Shown piece after piece: positions 1 to 8,490 of a DNA stretch of 64,000 nucleotides (position 1 is the first letter of the stretch; the number at the start of each line of letters is the position of its first letter). Under the pieces are notes generated by a model. The model did no database searches. It had not been told where the DNA came from and saw only the letters and a program-made list of their open reading frames with translations. Source of the DNA: Streptomyces sp. MspMP-M5 (lineage in GTDB: Bacteria > Actinomycetota > Actinomycetes > Streptomycetales > Streptomycetaceae); NCBI RefSeq assembly GCF_000373585.1, contig NZ_KB891880.1, positions 48,757-112,756 on the forward strand, written 5' to 3'. A program made the translations under genes and the position numbers.

Positions 1-415
1 CGGGGGTGGTGTGCCGGACTGCTTCGCTTTACGTCCGGCACACCACCCCCTCCGACCCGCCCCCTCCCGTTGAGGGTCGAATTGCAGGTGAGTTGGGGCT
101 CATATCCGGTGGGCCGGTGCAGGCTCTGGACTGATGGGTGACCGCAATTGTCGGGCGACCGGCACGGGACCACTCAGGCCAGCCCCCACCCACCGTCTTC
201 CATGACCACCCACGGGAGGGGACGGGTCGGAGGGGCAGGGGGTGTGTCCGGACGTAAAGCGAAGCAGTCCGGACACACCCCCTGCCCCGCAGACCCGGCA
301 CCGCACCCAACAGCCCCGCGCAGCGGAATCGCATCGCCCGCGAAGCGGGCCGGGAAACGCGCCGTCAGGCGCAAGCGCGAACCCCCACGGCGGGAACGCC
401 GACAACGTGGGAAGG
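1..415. repeat. Palindromic repeat element, copy A (cut by window edge)
   Basis: Positions 1-326 match 20414-20739 with one substitution that I can see. Two perfect hairpins are present: 2-19 pairs with 33-50 (18 bp, 13-nt loop at 20-32), and 232-253 pairs with 267-288 (22 bp, 13-nt loop at 254-266). The two loops, TGCTTCGCTTTAC and GTAAAGCGAAGCA, are exact reverse complements. The right end (about 380-415, ending CGACAACGTGGGAAGG) matches the right terminus of copy B. The left end lies outside the window. There is no convincing gene in 1-459. The element looks like a non-coding mobile or intergenic palindromic repeat and could also act as a bidirectional terminator. Confidence 0.85.
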
Positions 416-423
416 TACCTTCC
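410..423. promoter_or_regulatory. Perfect 14-bp palindrome, candidate TetR operator
   Basis: GGAAGGTACCTTCC is a perfect palindrome 36 bp upstream of the TetR start codon. TetR-family proteins commonly repress their own gene through such dyads. The left half (GGAAGG) is also the terminus of the adjacent repeat, so the palindrome may be partly accidental. The assignment as an operator is inference. Confidence 0.4.
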
Positions 424-459
424 ATACGTAGGCCCAGCCATCCGCAGGAGAAAGGCATC

Positions 460-1041
460 ATGCCACCCGAGACGTTGACGCCCGAGCGGATCCTCGAAGC
501 CACCGAGGAGGTGCTGCGCCGGTACGGGCCGGCCAAGGCGACGGTGGTCGATGTCGCGCGGGCGCTGGGGGTCAGCCACGGCAGCGTCTACCGTCACTTC
601 CGTACGAAGACGGCGCTGCGGGAGGCGGTCACGGCGCGCTGGCTGGACCGTACGAGCGAGCAGTTGGCGGCGATCGTCGACGACACGGGGCCCGCCGAGG
701 ACCGGCTGGGCCACTGGCTGGCCACGCTCTTCGACACCAAGCGGCACAAGGCCGGCGATGATCCCGAACTCTTCGCCACCTACATGACGTTGATCGGCGA
801 GAGCGGGGGCGTGGTCGACCAGCATGTCAGCGATCTCGAAGCGCAGTTGACGAAGATCATCGAGGCGGGTGTCGCGGAGGGCGCCTTCCGCGCCGACGCC
901 CCCGCCACCACCGCGCACGCGGTCTTCGCCGCCACCGGCCGCTTCCACGACCCGTGTTACGCGCCCGAGTGGTCCCGCCCGGAGATCACCGCCGACTTCG
1001 AGGCCGTCCGCGACCTCGTACTCCGCGGCCTGCGCGGCTAG
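460..1041 (+). CDS. TetR/AcrR family transcriptional regulator
   Basis: This is a 193-residue DNA-binding repressor. An N-terminal TetR helix-turn-helix spans roughly residues 8-55 and includes the typical GVSHGSVYRHFRTKTAL recognition region. A divergent ligand-binding C-terminal domain follows. The ATG at 460 was chosen because AGGAG lies just upstream (446-450). An open frame extends upstream to 148 but runs through the repeat element and is not credible as coding. A perfect palindrome at 410-423 may be its operator. The target gene is not evident in the window. It converges on glyS across a strong terminator. Confidence 0.9.
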   Translation: MPPETLTPERILEATEEVLRRYGPAKATVVDVARALGVSHGSVYRHFRTKTALREAVTARWLDRTSEQLAAIVDDTGPAEDRLGHWLATLFDTKRHKAGDDPELFATYMTLIGESGGVVDQHVSDLEAQLTKIIEAGVAEGAFRADAPATTAHAVFAATGRFHDPCYAPEWSRPEITADFEAVRDLVLRGLRG

Positions 1042-1060
1042 CCGGGCGCGGCAAAAACAC

Positions 1061-1099
1061 GACGCCGGCCGGTCCCCTGCTCGGGGACCGGCCGGCGTC
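1061..1099. terminator. Bidirectional terminator between tetR and glyS
   Basis: A 17-bp perfect stem (1061-1077 with 1083-1099) and a 5-nt loop lie between two convergent genes. There is no long T-tract, as is common for Streptomyces terminators. Confidence 0.8.
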
Positions 1100-1111
1100 A
1101 TGGCCGACGGG

Positions 1112-2494
1112 TCAGCAACCCAGCAGTCGCGCACCCAGGTACGACTGGATCTGGTCCAGGCTCACGCGCTCCTGCTTCATGGTGTCGCGCTCGCGGACCG
1201 TGACGGCGTTGTCGTCGAGGGTGTCGAAGTCGACGGTGACGCAGAACGGGGTGCCGATCTCGTCCTGGCGGCGGTAGCGGCGGCCGATGGCGCCCGCGTC
1301 GTCGAACTCGATGTTCCAGAACTTGCGGAGGTCCGCCGCGAGGCCCTTCGCCTTCGGGGAGAGCTGCGGGTTGCGGGAGAGCGGGAGGACCGCGACCTTC
1401 ACCGGCGACAGGCGCGGGTCGAGGCGCAGCACGGTGCGCTTCTCCAGCTTGCCCTTGGCGTTGGGCGCCTCGTCCTCGGTGTAGGCGTCGAGGAGGAAGG
1501 CGAGCATGGTGCGGCCGACACCGGCCGCCGGCTCGATGACGAACGGGGTGTAGCGCTCGCCGGCCTCCTGGTCGAAGTAGGAGAGGTCCTGGCCGGACGC
1601 CTTGGCGTGCGCGTTGAGGTCGTAGTCGGTGCGGTTGGCGACGCCCTCCAGCTCGCCCCACTCCGAGCCGCCGAACTGGAAGCGGTACTCGATGTCAGCG
1701 GTGCGCTTGGAGTAGTGGGAGAGCTTCTCCTTGGGGTGCTCGTACCAGCGGACGTTCTCCTCGCGGAGACCGAGGTCGCGGTACCAGTTCCAGCGCTGCT
1801 CCATCCAGTACTCGTGCCACTGCTCGTCCTCGCCCGGCTTGACGAAGAATTCCATCTCCATCTGCTCGAACTCGCGGGTGCGGAAGATGAAGTTGCCCGG
1901 GGTGATCTCGTTCCGGAAGGACTTGCCCATCTGGGCGATGCCGAACGGGGGCTTCTTCCGGGAGGTCTGCTGGACCTGCGCGAAGTTGGTGAAGATGCCC
2001 TGGGCGGTCTCGGGGCGCAGGTAGGCGATGGACGCGGTGTCCTGCGAGGGGCCGAGGTGGGTGGAGAGCAGACCGGAGAACTGCTTGGGCTCGGTGAAGC
2101 CGCCCTTGTTGCCGCAGTGCGGGCAGTTGACGTCGGCGAGGCCGTTCTCGGGGAGCCTGCCGTGCTTGGCCTCGTACGCCTCCTCCAGGTGGTCGGCGCG
2201 GAAGCGCTTGTGGCAGGAGGTGCACTCGGTGAGCGGGTCGGTGAAGGTGGCGACGTGGCCGGACGCCTGCCACACCTCGGGGGCCAGGATCACCGACGAG
2301 TCGATGCCGACCACGTCCTCGCGGGAGGTGACCATGGCGCGCCACCACTGGCGCTTGATGTTCTCCTTGAGCTCGACGCCGAGAGGACCGTAGTCCCAGG
2401 CAGCGCGGGAGCCGCCGTAGATCTCACTGCAGGGGTAGACGAAGCCACGGCGCTTGCTCAGGCTGACGATGGTATCGATCTTGTCGGCGGCCAC
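1112..2494 (-). CDS. glyS: Glycyl-tRNA synthetase (dimeric, class II)
   Basis: The enzyme charges tRNA-Gly with glycine in the cytoplasm. The 460-residue length fits the alpha2-type bacterial/archaeal GlyRS. Diagnostic stretches are [15 protein letters not shown] near the N-terminus, a Cys-rich insertion (CTSCHKRF ... CPHCG), motif 2 around [21 protein letters not shown], and a C-terminal anticodon-binding domain (PVKVAVLPL...). The GTG at 2494 is preferred: the protein then begins at the conserved [16 protein letters not shown] region, and a weak GAAGAGAG ribosome site lies upstream. It is divergent from znuA, with about 220 bp of shared promoter region between them. Confidence 0.96.
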   Translation of the reverse strand: MAADKIDTIVSLSKRRGFVYPCSEIYGGSRAAWDYGPLGVELKENIKRQWWRAMVTSREDVVGIDSSVILAPEVWQASGHVATFTDPLTECTSCHKRFRADHLEEAYEAKHGRLPENGLADVNCPHCGNKGGFTEPKQFSGLLSTHLGPSQDTASIAYLRPETAQGIFTNFAQVQQTSRKKPPFGIAQMGKSFRNEITPGNFIFRTREFEQMEMEFFVKPGEDEQWHEYWMEQRWNWYRDLGLREENVRWYEHPKEKLSHYSKRTADIEYRFQFGGSEWGELEGVANRTDYDLNAHAKASGQDLSYFDQEAGERYTPFVIEPAAGVGRTMLAFLLDAYTEDEAPNAKGKLEKRTVLRLDPRLSPVKVAVLPLSRNPQLSPKAKGLAADLRKFWNIEFDDAGAIGRRYRRQDEIGTPFCVTVDFDTLDDNAVTVRERDTMKQERVSLDQIQSYLGARLLGC

Positions 2495-2678
2495 GGTGCT
2501 CTCTTCAGTACGACGTCGGACAGTGGGTAGGGGGCGCGCTGCGCCTCGGTGAGGTGTGGTGATCGCGAGACGGCTGGGCGAATAGTTCAGGGTAGCGGCG
2601 GGCGTACCCCCCGGACCAAATCGATTCGGGATCGGTTCCGGCCGGTTGTCGGCGGCCTGTGACCTGGCGCGCACTTTG

Positions 2679-2716
2679 TTGACAATCATTTCCACCTTTG
2701 TTGAAAATGAGTGTCA
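2679..2716 (+). promoter_or_regulatory. znuA promoter with two overlapping Zur-box-like dyads
   Basis: A consensus -35 TTGACA (2679-2684) and a -10-like GAAAAT (2703-2708) are 18 bp apart. Two 15-bp quasi-palindromes cover them: TGACAATCATTTCCA (2680-2694) and TGAAAATGAGTGTCA (2702-2716). Both resemble the AT-rich TGaaAATCATTTTCA-type site bound by Streptomyces Zur. The second dyad runs into the ATG at 2716, so transcription probably starts at or next to the start codon and the mRNA would be leaderless. Repression by Zur with zinc is inferred from the site and from zur in the same operon. Confidence 0.75.
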
Positions 2717-3678
2717 TGAACATACGTCGCCGCATATCCACCGCCGCCGTCGCCGGAGCCGCGGTTCTCGGTCTGCTGACCCTCTCCGCCTGCTCCACCG
2801 ACGCCTCCGGGCGCACCGACGACGGCAAGCTGAAGGTGACGGCGTCGTTCTATCCGATGCAGTTCCTCGCCGAGCAGATCGGCGGGTCCCATGTCGAGGT
2901 GTCCAACCTCACCAAGCCGGGCGTCGAGCCGCACGACCTCTCGCTCACCCCCCAGCAGACCGGCCGCCTCAGCGAGGCCGGCGCGGTCGTCTACCTCAAG
3001 GGCCTGCAGCCCGCCGTGGACGACGCGATCGCCCAGTCCGGGGTCAAGCACATCGCCGACGCGGCGAAGCTGACCGGCCTGGAGACGCACGGCCCCGAGG
3101 TCGACGGGCACCACCACACCACCGGCGACAACCACTCGCACTCCGAGTCCGAGCCCGGCCTGGACCCGCACGTCTGGCTGGACCCGGTGAAGTTCGCCCA
3201 GGTCGCCAAGGGGGTCAACACCACGTTCGCGGCGGCCGACCCCACGCACAAGGCGGACTACCAGAAGAACACCGACGCCCTGGTGAAGAAGCTGGACGCG
3301 CTGAACAAGGAGTTCGCGGACGGGCTGAAGAACCGTGCCTCGGACACCTTCATCACCACGCACGCGGCCTTCGGCTACCTCGCCGAGCGCTACGGCCTGA
3401 CCGAGGAGGCGATCAGCGGCCTGGACCCGGAGTCCGAGCCCAGCGCCAACCGCATCAAGGACCTGCACACCCTCGCGGCGCAGCACCACGTCTCCACGGT
3501 GTTCTTCGAGACGCTGGCCAACCCGGCCACCGCCAAGACGCTCGCCGGCGACCTGCACCTGAAGACGGACGTGCTGGACCCGCTGGAGGGCATCACCGGC
3601 AAGTCCCGCGGCACCGACTACTTCTCGGTGCAGCGCGCCAACCTCGCCGCGCTGCAGAAGGCGCTCGGCACCAAGTGA
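2716..3678 (+). CDS. znuA: Zinc ABC transporter, substrate-binding lipoprotein
   Basis: This 320-residue cluster A-I metal-binding protein captures Zn2+ outside the membrane and passes it to ZnuB. A lipoprotein signal peptide ends in LSAC with the lipidated Cys at about residue 26. Conserved metal-ligand contexts are EPHD (His 73) and DPHVW (His 152). Between them lies the His-rich loop typical of zinc-specific ZnuA proteins (residues 125-142, GHHHTTGDNHSHSE). The ATG at 2716 fits the signal peptide; no Shine-Dalgarno precedes it and the promoter geometry suggests a leaderless mRNA. TTG/ATG codons at 2698 and 2707 are alternatives. First gene of znuACB-zur. Confidence 0.93.
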   Translation: MNIRRRISTAAVAGAAVLGLLTLSACSTDASGRTDDGKLKVTASFYPMQFLAEQIGGSHVEVSNLTKPGVEPHDLSLTPQQTGRLSEAGAVVYLKGLQPAVDDAIAQSGVKHIADAAKLTGLETHGPEVDGHHHTTGDNHSHSESEPGLDPHVWLDPVKFAQVAKGVNTTFAAADPTHKADYQKNTDALVKKLDALNKEFADGLKNRASDTFITTHAAFGYLAERYGLTEEAISGLDPESEPSANRIKDLHTLAAQHHVSTVFFETLANPATAKTLAGDLHLKTDVLDPLEGITGKSRGTDYFSVQRANLAALQKALGTK

Positions 3679-3796
3679 CCGGCCGAGCACCCCACCCGCG
3701 GCCCGGGCCCAGCCCGTACGCCCCGCACCACGCCCATCCCGCGCGCACCCCGCGCACCCCGCTCCCCAGGACGCACCGCACGACGGAGGTCAGCAG

Positions 3797-4636
3797 ATGA
3801 AGGACACCGGCCAGCCCGTCATAGCCCCGCAGGCCGCGGACCGGCCCGCCGGGGACCCGCCCGCCCGGGACCTCTCGGCCGTCATCGAACTGCGCGGGGC
3901 CACCGCGTCGCTGGGGGCCCGGCCCGTACTGCGCGGGATCGACCTGACCGTGCGGACCGGCGAGGTCGTCGCGCTGCTCGGCGCCAACGGCTCGGGCAAG
4001 TCCACGGCCGTCCGCTCGGTGATCGGCCAGGTCCCGCTGACCGACGGCGAGCTGGCGCTCTTCGGGACGCCGTTCCGCCGCTTCAAGGACTGGGCGCGGA
4101 TCGGTTACGTGCCGCAACGCACCACCGCGGCCGGCGGGGTGCCCGCCACCGTCCGCGAGGTGGTCACCGCCGGCCGGCTGGCCCGGACGCGGCTCGGCCT
4201 GCTGCGCAGGGCGGACCGGGCGGCGGTGCACCACGCGCTGGAGCTGGTCGGGATGGCGGACCGGGCCCGGGACTCCGTCAACGCCCTGTCGGGAGGACAG
4301 CACCAACGGGTGCTGATCGCCCGGGCGCTGGCCGGTGAGCCCGATCTGCTGATCATGGACGAGCCGATGGCCGGCGTCGACCTGGCGAGCCAGGAGGTGC
4401 TGGCCTCGGCCCTCCGCGAGCAGGTCGCCCGCGGCGTCACGGTCCTGCTGGTGCTGCACGAACTGGGCCCGCTGGAGCCGCTGATCGACCGCGCCGTGGT
4501 GCTGCGGGACGGCTGCGTCGTCCACGACGGCCCACCGCCCGAGGCGGTCGGGCAGCACGCCCTGCCCGGCCACGACCACGTCCACCCGCACGCCGACGCC
4601 GCCGCGGAGCCGCTCCGCACCGGCCTGCTGAGCTAG
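3797..4636 (+). CDS. znuC: Zinc ABC transporter, ATP-binding protein
   Basis: This 279-residue ATPase drives the ZnuB permease. Visible motifs are Walker A GANGSGKST (residues 62-70), signature LSGGQHQRV, Walker B LLIMDEP and an H-loop His in LVLHELGP. The first ~30 residues are a nonconserved Pro/Ala-rich extension. The C-terminus carries several His residues (GHDHVHPHAD), as often seen in zinc transporters. GGAGG precedes the ATG. It follows znuA by 118 bp and precedes znuB by 12 bp. Confidence 0.93.
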   Translation: MKDTGQPVIAPQAADRPAGDPPARDLSAVIELRGATASLGARPVLRGIDLTVRTGEVVALLGANGSGKSTAVRSVIGQVPLTDGELALFGTPFRRFKDWARIGYVPQRTTAAGGVPATVREVVTAGRLARTRLGLLRRADRAAVHHALELVGMADRARDSVNALSGGQHQRVLIARALAGEPDLLIMDEPMAGVDLASQEVLASALREQVARGVTVLLVLHELGPLEPLIDRAVVLRDGCVVHDGPPPEAVGQHALPGHDHVHPHADAAAEPLRTGLLS

Positions 4637-4648
4637 GGGCCCGCCACC

Positions 4649-5545
4649 ATGGAAATGCTCGACTTCGCCTTCATGCAGCGGGCGCTGATCGCCGCCCTGA
4701 TCGTCGGCGTCACCGCACCCGCCATCGGCATCTACCTCGTCCAGCGCCGCCAGGCCCTGATGGGCGACGGCATCGGCCATGTCGCGCTGACCGGCGTCGG
4801 CCTGGGCTTCCTGCTCAACACCAGCCCGGTGTGGGCCGCCACGCTGGTCGCGGTGGCCGGCTCGGTCGTGATGGAGCTGATCCGCTGGTACGGCAAGACC
4901 CGCGGCGACCTGGCACTGGCCATGCTGTTCTACGGCGGCATGGCGGGCGGTGTGATGCTGATGAACCTCTCGGACGCGGGCTCCAGCGCCAACCTGGGGA
5001 CGTATCTGTTCGGCTCGATCACCACCGTCTCGCCACAGGACATGACGACGATCTGCGTACTGGCCGCGCTGGTCCTGGCGATCACGGTGGGGCTGCGCCG
5101 CCAGCTGTTCGCGGTCTGCCAGGACGAGGAGTTCGCCCGGGTCACCGGCCTGCCGGTGCGGCTGCTGAACCTCCTGGTCGCGGTGACCGCCGCGGTCACC
5201 GTCACGGTCGCCATGCGGGTCGTCGGCCTGCTGCTGGTCAGTGCGCTGATGGTGATCCCGGTCGCGGCCGCCCAGCAGATCAGCCGCAGCTTCGCGGTGA
5301 CCTTCGTGACCGCGGTGGCGATCGGCGTCGCGGTGACCCTCACCGGCACCACCGCCTCGTACTACGTCGACGTGCCGTCCGGCGCGACCATCGTGCTGTT
5401 CGCCATCGCACTGTTCGTGGTCTTCACGGCGCTGGCCGCCCCGCTGGCCCGGAGGCGCGCGGCGGCGGCCGCCGCGACGGCCGGCAAGGGGTGCACCCTG
5501 GAGATACCGGGCAGCCGCCCCACCGAGGACGACGTCAGGGTCTGA
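4649..5545 (+). CDS. znuB: Zinc ABC transporter, membrane permease
   Basis: This 298-residue ABC-3 family permease forms the membrane channel for Zn2+ import with ZnuC. It is hydrophobic throughout, with about eight predicted membrane segments. The N-terminus (FMQRALIAALIVGVTAPAIG) and GDGIGHVALTGVGLGF are typical of the family. The C-terminal tail after residue ~265 is Ala/Arg-rich and cytoplasmic. It starts 12 bp after znuC stops and is followed 174 bp later by zur. Confidence 0.93.
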   Translation: MEMLDFAFMQRALIAALIVGVTAPAIGIYLVQRRQALMGDGIGHVALTGVGLGFLLNTSPVWAATLVAVAGSVVMELIRWYGKTRGDLALAMLFYGGMAGGVMLMNLSDAGSSANLGTYLFGSITTVSPQDMTTICVLAALVLAITVGLRRQLFAVCQDEEFARVTGLPVRLLNLLVAVTAAVTVTVAMRVVGLLLVSALMVIPVAAAQQISRSFAVTFVTAVAIGVAVTLTGTTASYYVDVPSGATIVLFAIALFVVFTALAAPLARRRAAAAAATAGKGCTLEIPGSRPTEDDVRV

Positions 5546-5719
5546 GCGGTGGGACGGCCGCGCGGCCGTCCGGAAGCCGTCGGCGGCGGTGTCGGGCGCC
5601 CGGGCCGAGGGATACATAAGGGAGAAAGAGGTAAGCGCCGAACAGGGCTCCCGGTCATCACCTGGCACAATGGCCAAACGCATGCGCGGGTCAAGTCCTG
5701 ACGTCCTAGGGAGGCAACG

Positions 5720-6163
5720 GTGGCGACGAGCGCGGGATCTCCGGTCCGCGGCCGGTCGACGCGGCAGCGCACCGCGGTTTCGGCCGCACTCGACGAGGTC
5801 GACGAGTTCCGCAGCGCGCAGGAACTCCACGACATGCTCAAGCACCGGGGCGACTCGGTGGGGCTGACCACCGTCTACCGGACGCTTCAGTCCCTCGCCG
5901 ACGCCGGTGAGGTCGACGTGCTGCGCACCAGCGACGGCGAGGCCGTCTACCGCCGGTGCAGCAGCGACGACCATCACCACCACCTGGTCTGCCGCGGCTG
6001 CGGCCGGGCCGTGGAGGTCGAGGGCCCGGCGGTGGAGAAGTGGGCCGACCAGATCGCCGCCGAGCACGGCTTCCGCGATGTGGCGCACACCGTCGAGATC
6101 TTCGGCACCTGCGGCGAGTGCGCGGAGAAGGCGGAGTCGGGGACCGGCGGCAGGCGCCCCTGA
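5720..6163 (+). CDS. zur: Zinc uptake regulator, Fur family
   Basis: This 147-residue Fur-family repressor binds DNA when loaded with zinc and shuts off zinc uptake genes. The winged helix covers about residues 15-75 (RSTRQRTAVSAAL ... GLTTVYRTLQSLADAGEVD). The regulatory site has HHHH at 85-88. The structural zinc site has CxxC pairs at 91/94 and 131/134. Its place directly after znuACB, as in the S. coelicolor zur locus, identifies it as Zur rather than FurA. GGGAGG precedes the GTG start. Some transcription may come from within 5546-5719, but most is expected from the znuA promoter. Confidence 0.93.
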   Translation: MATSAGSPVRGRSTRQRTAVSAALDEVDEFRSAQELHDMLKHRGDSVGLTTVYRTLQSLADAGEVDVLRTSDGEAVYRRCSSDDHHHHLVCRGCGRAVEVEGPAVEKWADQIAAEHGFRDVAHTVEIFGTCGECAEKAESGTGGRRP

Positions 6164-6194
6164 CGGCCCCTGACGCCCCGGGGAACAGAGCACG

Positions 6195-6227
6195 ACGGGC
6201 CGCCTCCCGCGCAGGGAGGCGGCCCGT
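6195..6227. terminator. Bidirectional terminator between zur and uppS
   Basis: A perfect 14-bp stem (ACGGGCCGCCTCCC paired with 6214-6227) with a 5-nt loop separates two convergent genes. Confidence 0.8.
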
Positions 6228-6261
6228 CCGCCGTTCACCGGCCCATCGCGCGGGCCCGTTC

Positions 6262-7080
6262 TCAGGTCGCCGTCTCGCCCGACTCCAGCGGCGCCGCACC
6301 GAACCGGCGGTCCCGCTTCGCGTACTCCAGGCACGCCTCCCAGAGGTTCCGGCGGTCGAAATCCGGCCAAAGGATGTCCTGGAACACCATCTCCGCGTAG
6401 GCGCTCTGCCAGATCAGGTAGTTCGAGGTGCGCTGCTCACCGGACGGCCGGACGAACAGGTCCACATCGGGCATGTCCGGGTAGTACATGTACTTCGCCA
6501 CGGTCTTCTCGTTGACCTTGGACGGGTCCAGCTTCCCGGCCCGGACGTCCGCCGCGATGGCCGCCGCGGCATCCGCGATCTCGGCCCGGCCGCCGTAATT
6601 GACGCAGAAGTACAGCGTCATCGCGTCGTTGTTCTTGGTCTGTTCCTGGGCGATCTGGAGTTCCTGGACGACCGACTTCCAGAGTTTCGGCATCCGGCCC
6701 ACCCACCGGATACGGATACCCAGCGCATCCATTTCGTCCCGGCGCCGCCGGATGACGTCCCGGTTGAAATTCATCAGGAAACGCACCTCGTCCGGCGACC
6801 GCTTCCAGTTCTCGGTGGAGAAGGCGTAGAGCGAGAGGTTCTTCACGCCCATTTCGATACAGCCCTTGAGGACGTCCAGCACCACGCCCTCGCCGACCTT
6901 GTGGCCCTCCGTGCGCGGCAGTCCGCGCTCCTTGGCCCACCGCCCGTTCCCGTCCATCACGATCGCGACGTGGTTCGGAACGAGCTCGCCGGGGATCTTC
7001 GGCGGACGCGCACCCGAGGGGTGCGGCTCGGGCGTCTGGTATTCACGTCGATTACGCCCCAGAATCCCGCGTACTGCCAT
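6262..7080 (-). CDS. uppS: Isoprenyl transferase (undecaprenyl diphosphate synthase type)
   Basis: This 272-residue cis-prenyltransferase adds isopentenyl units to an allylic diphosphate to make the long polyprenyl carrier used in cell-wall synthesis. The catalytic loop [16 protein letters not shown] carries the Mg2+-binding Asp. [13 protein letters not shown] and the C-terminal [20 protein letters not shown] motif are present. The ATG at 7080 has AGGAGACG upstream; the longer frame to 7140 lacks a good site. Actinobacteria often have more than one paralogue, so product chain length cannot be set from sequence. It follows recO. Confidence 0.94.
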   Translation of the reverse strand: MAVRGILGRNRREYQTPEPHPSGARPPKIPGELVPNHVAIVMDGNGRWAKERGLPRTEGHKVGEGVVLDVLKGCIEMGVKNLSLYAFSTENWKRSPDEVRFLMNFNRDVIRRRRDEMDALGIRIRWVGRMPKLWKSVVQELQIAQEQTKNNDAMTLYFCVNYGGRAEIADAAAAIAADVRAGKLDPSKVNEKTVAKYMYYPDMPDVDLFVRPSGEQRTSNYLIWQSAYAEMVFQDILWPDFDRRNLWEACLEYAKRDRRFGAAPLESGETAT

Positions 7081-7179
7081 GCGCCCCACGTCTCCTATGC
7101 AATATCGATTGTCGATGGCCGTGTGTTCACGTGTGTTCACGGTGTCGTCGTGGCCGACGGTCGCGTCCGGCGCTGTTGC

Positions 7180-7926
7180 TCACTTCTCCACATAACGCAG
7201 GGACCGCAGGCCGCGCTCCAGGTGCCAGTGCAGATACGCCGCGACGAGGCCGCTGCCCTCCCGGACATGGCGGGCCTCGCAGGCGTCCGCGGTCTCCCAG
7301 TCGCCGGTCAGCAGCGCGCTCAGGAGCCCGATGGCCTCTGAGGAGGGTACGACGCTTCCGGGCACCCGGCAGTCACCGCACACCACCCCGCCCGACCCCA
7401 CGGAGAAGAACCGGTTCGGACCGGGCATTCCGCACCGGGCACAGGCGTCGAAACTCGGCGCATAACCGTTCACCGCCAGCGAGCGCAGCAGGAACGCGTC
7501 CAGCACCAGGTGCGGCGCGTGCAGCCCGTTGGCCAGCGTCCGCAGCCCGCCGACCAGCAGCAGATACTGCTGCACGGCCGGCTCGCCCTCGTGGTCGGTG
7601 AACCGCTCGGCGGTCTCCAGCATCGCCGTCCCGGCGGTGTAGCGGGCGTAGTCGCTGACGATCGCGCCACCGTACGCGGCGATGGTCTCGCTCTGCGTGC
7701 ACAGCGGCAGCCCGCGCCCCACCAGCTCCCCGCCGCGGGCGAAGAACTGCACGTCCACGTGCGAGAACGGCTCCAGCCGGGCCCCGAACTTCGACTTCGT
7801 GCGCCGCACCCCGCGCGCCACGGCCCGCACCCGGCCGTGGCCACGGGTGAGCAGCGTGATGATCCGGTCCGCCTCACCCAGCTTCTGGGTGCGCAGCACG
7901 ATGCCGTCGTCGCGGAACAGAGTCAT
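7180..7926 (-). CDS. recO: DNA repair protein RecO
   Basis: This 248-residue recombination mediator acts in the RecFOR pathway by loading RecA on SSB-coated single-stranded DNA. The N-terminal OB fold begins with MTLFRDDGIVLRTQKLGEADRIITLLT. The C-terminal half has a four-Cys zinc site (CARCG ... CGDC). The start at 7926 is supported by GGGAGAA upstream. It precedes uppS on the same strand with a gap of about 100 bp. Confidence 0.95.
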   Translation of the reverse strand: MTLFRDDGIVLRTQKLGEADRIITLLTRGHGRVRAVARGVRRTKSKFGARLEPFSHVDVQFFARGGELVGRGLPLCTQSETIAAYGGAIVSDYARYTAGTAMLETAERFTDHEGEPAVQQYLLLVGGLRTLANGLHAPHLVLDAFLLRSLAVNGYAPSFDACARCGMPGPNRFFSVGSGGVVCGDCRVPGSVVPSSEAIGLLSALLTGDWETADACEARHVREGSGLVAAYLHWHLERGLRSLRYVEK

Positions 7927-7963
7927 GCGGCCATTCTCCCGCACCCGCCGGGCCGGGCCGCCC

Positions 7964-8194
7964 TCAGGCCCGCTCGCCGCGGCTGCGGGCATTGACGTAG
8001 CCGGTCTCGGCCCGCAGCCGCTCGGCGGCGGTGGCGCACCGGGTGACCTCAGGGGCGCAGGCCCACTCCGGCCCGCCCCCGACGGGCCGCAGCCAGAGGC
8101 GCGGCCCCTCCCGGCCGACCACCCGCCCGACCCGCCCGTCCCGGATGTCGATCACGTACGTCCCGAACGCCGGGGTCGTCACCGGCGCCCTCAC
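7964..8194 (-). CDS. Small conserved hypothetical protein
   Basis: This 76-residue protein has a compact N-terminal half of short beta-rich character (TYVIDIRDGRVGRVVGREG ... LWLRPVGGGPEW). Its start codon overlaps the stop of the upstream small gene (8191-8194, ATGA type), so the two are probably translationally coupled. Proteins of this size and sequence are common beside XRE/DUF397 loci in Streptomyces. I assign no function. It could help control the divergent regulator. Confidence 0.7.
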   Translation of the reverse strand: MRAPVTTPAFGTYVIDIRDGRVGRVVGREGPRLWLRPVGGGPEWACAPEVTRCATAAERLRAETGYVNARSRGERA

Positions 8195-8385
8195 TGCTCC
8201 CCCAGCACCTTCGCCAGCTGCCGGGCGGTGTCCATATTGCAGCGCCCCAATTCCACGAGCGGGGGCATGCTGCGATGCGCGTACGAAACCGCGTCGAGGC
8301 CGAGCGACGGCAAAATGATGCCAGCCCGGGCCAAAGCTTCGCGCAATTCCGTGATCACCACTTCCGCCTCAGCGCGATTCTTCAC
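8191..8385 (-). CDS. Small hypothetical protein, partner in a two-gene unit
   Basis: This 64-residue protein starts at GTG 8385 behind a near-perfect AAAAGGAGGT ribosome site (8391-8400). It is mostly helical (AEAEVVITELREALARAG) and ends with a conserved-looking MDTARQLAKVLGE segment. It is transcribed divergently from the XRE regulator across about 105 bp. Similar small genes flank whiJ/abaA-like XRE-DUF397 loci in Streptomyces. Function unknown. Confidence 0.75.
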   Translation of the reverse strand: MKNRAEAEVVITELREALARAGIILPSLGLDAVSYAHRSMPPLVELGRCNMDTARQLAKVLGEQ

Positions 8386-8490
8386 CGGCGACCTCCTTTT
8401 CACGATTCACAGCGAAAGCGTGACGCCGTAGAGCTAGCCTGAGCAACAGGACCGGCGCTGCAACTGCCAGGCAGGGAAAGGGAGTAGACG

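Noticed and set aside
1..459. The N-terminal extension of the TetR frame back to 148
   Set aside because: It reads through the palindromic repeat; a clear ribosome site supports ATG 460.
3593..6370. A 900-codon minus-strand frame across znuC, znuB and zur
   Set aside because: The plus-strand genes have complete family motifs; this is a shadow.
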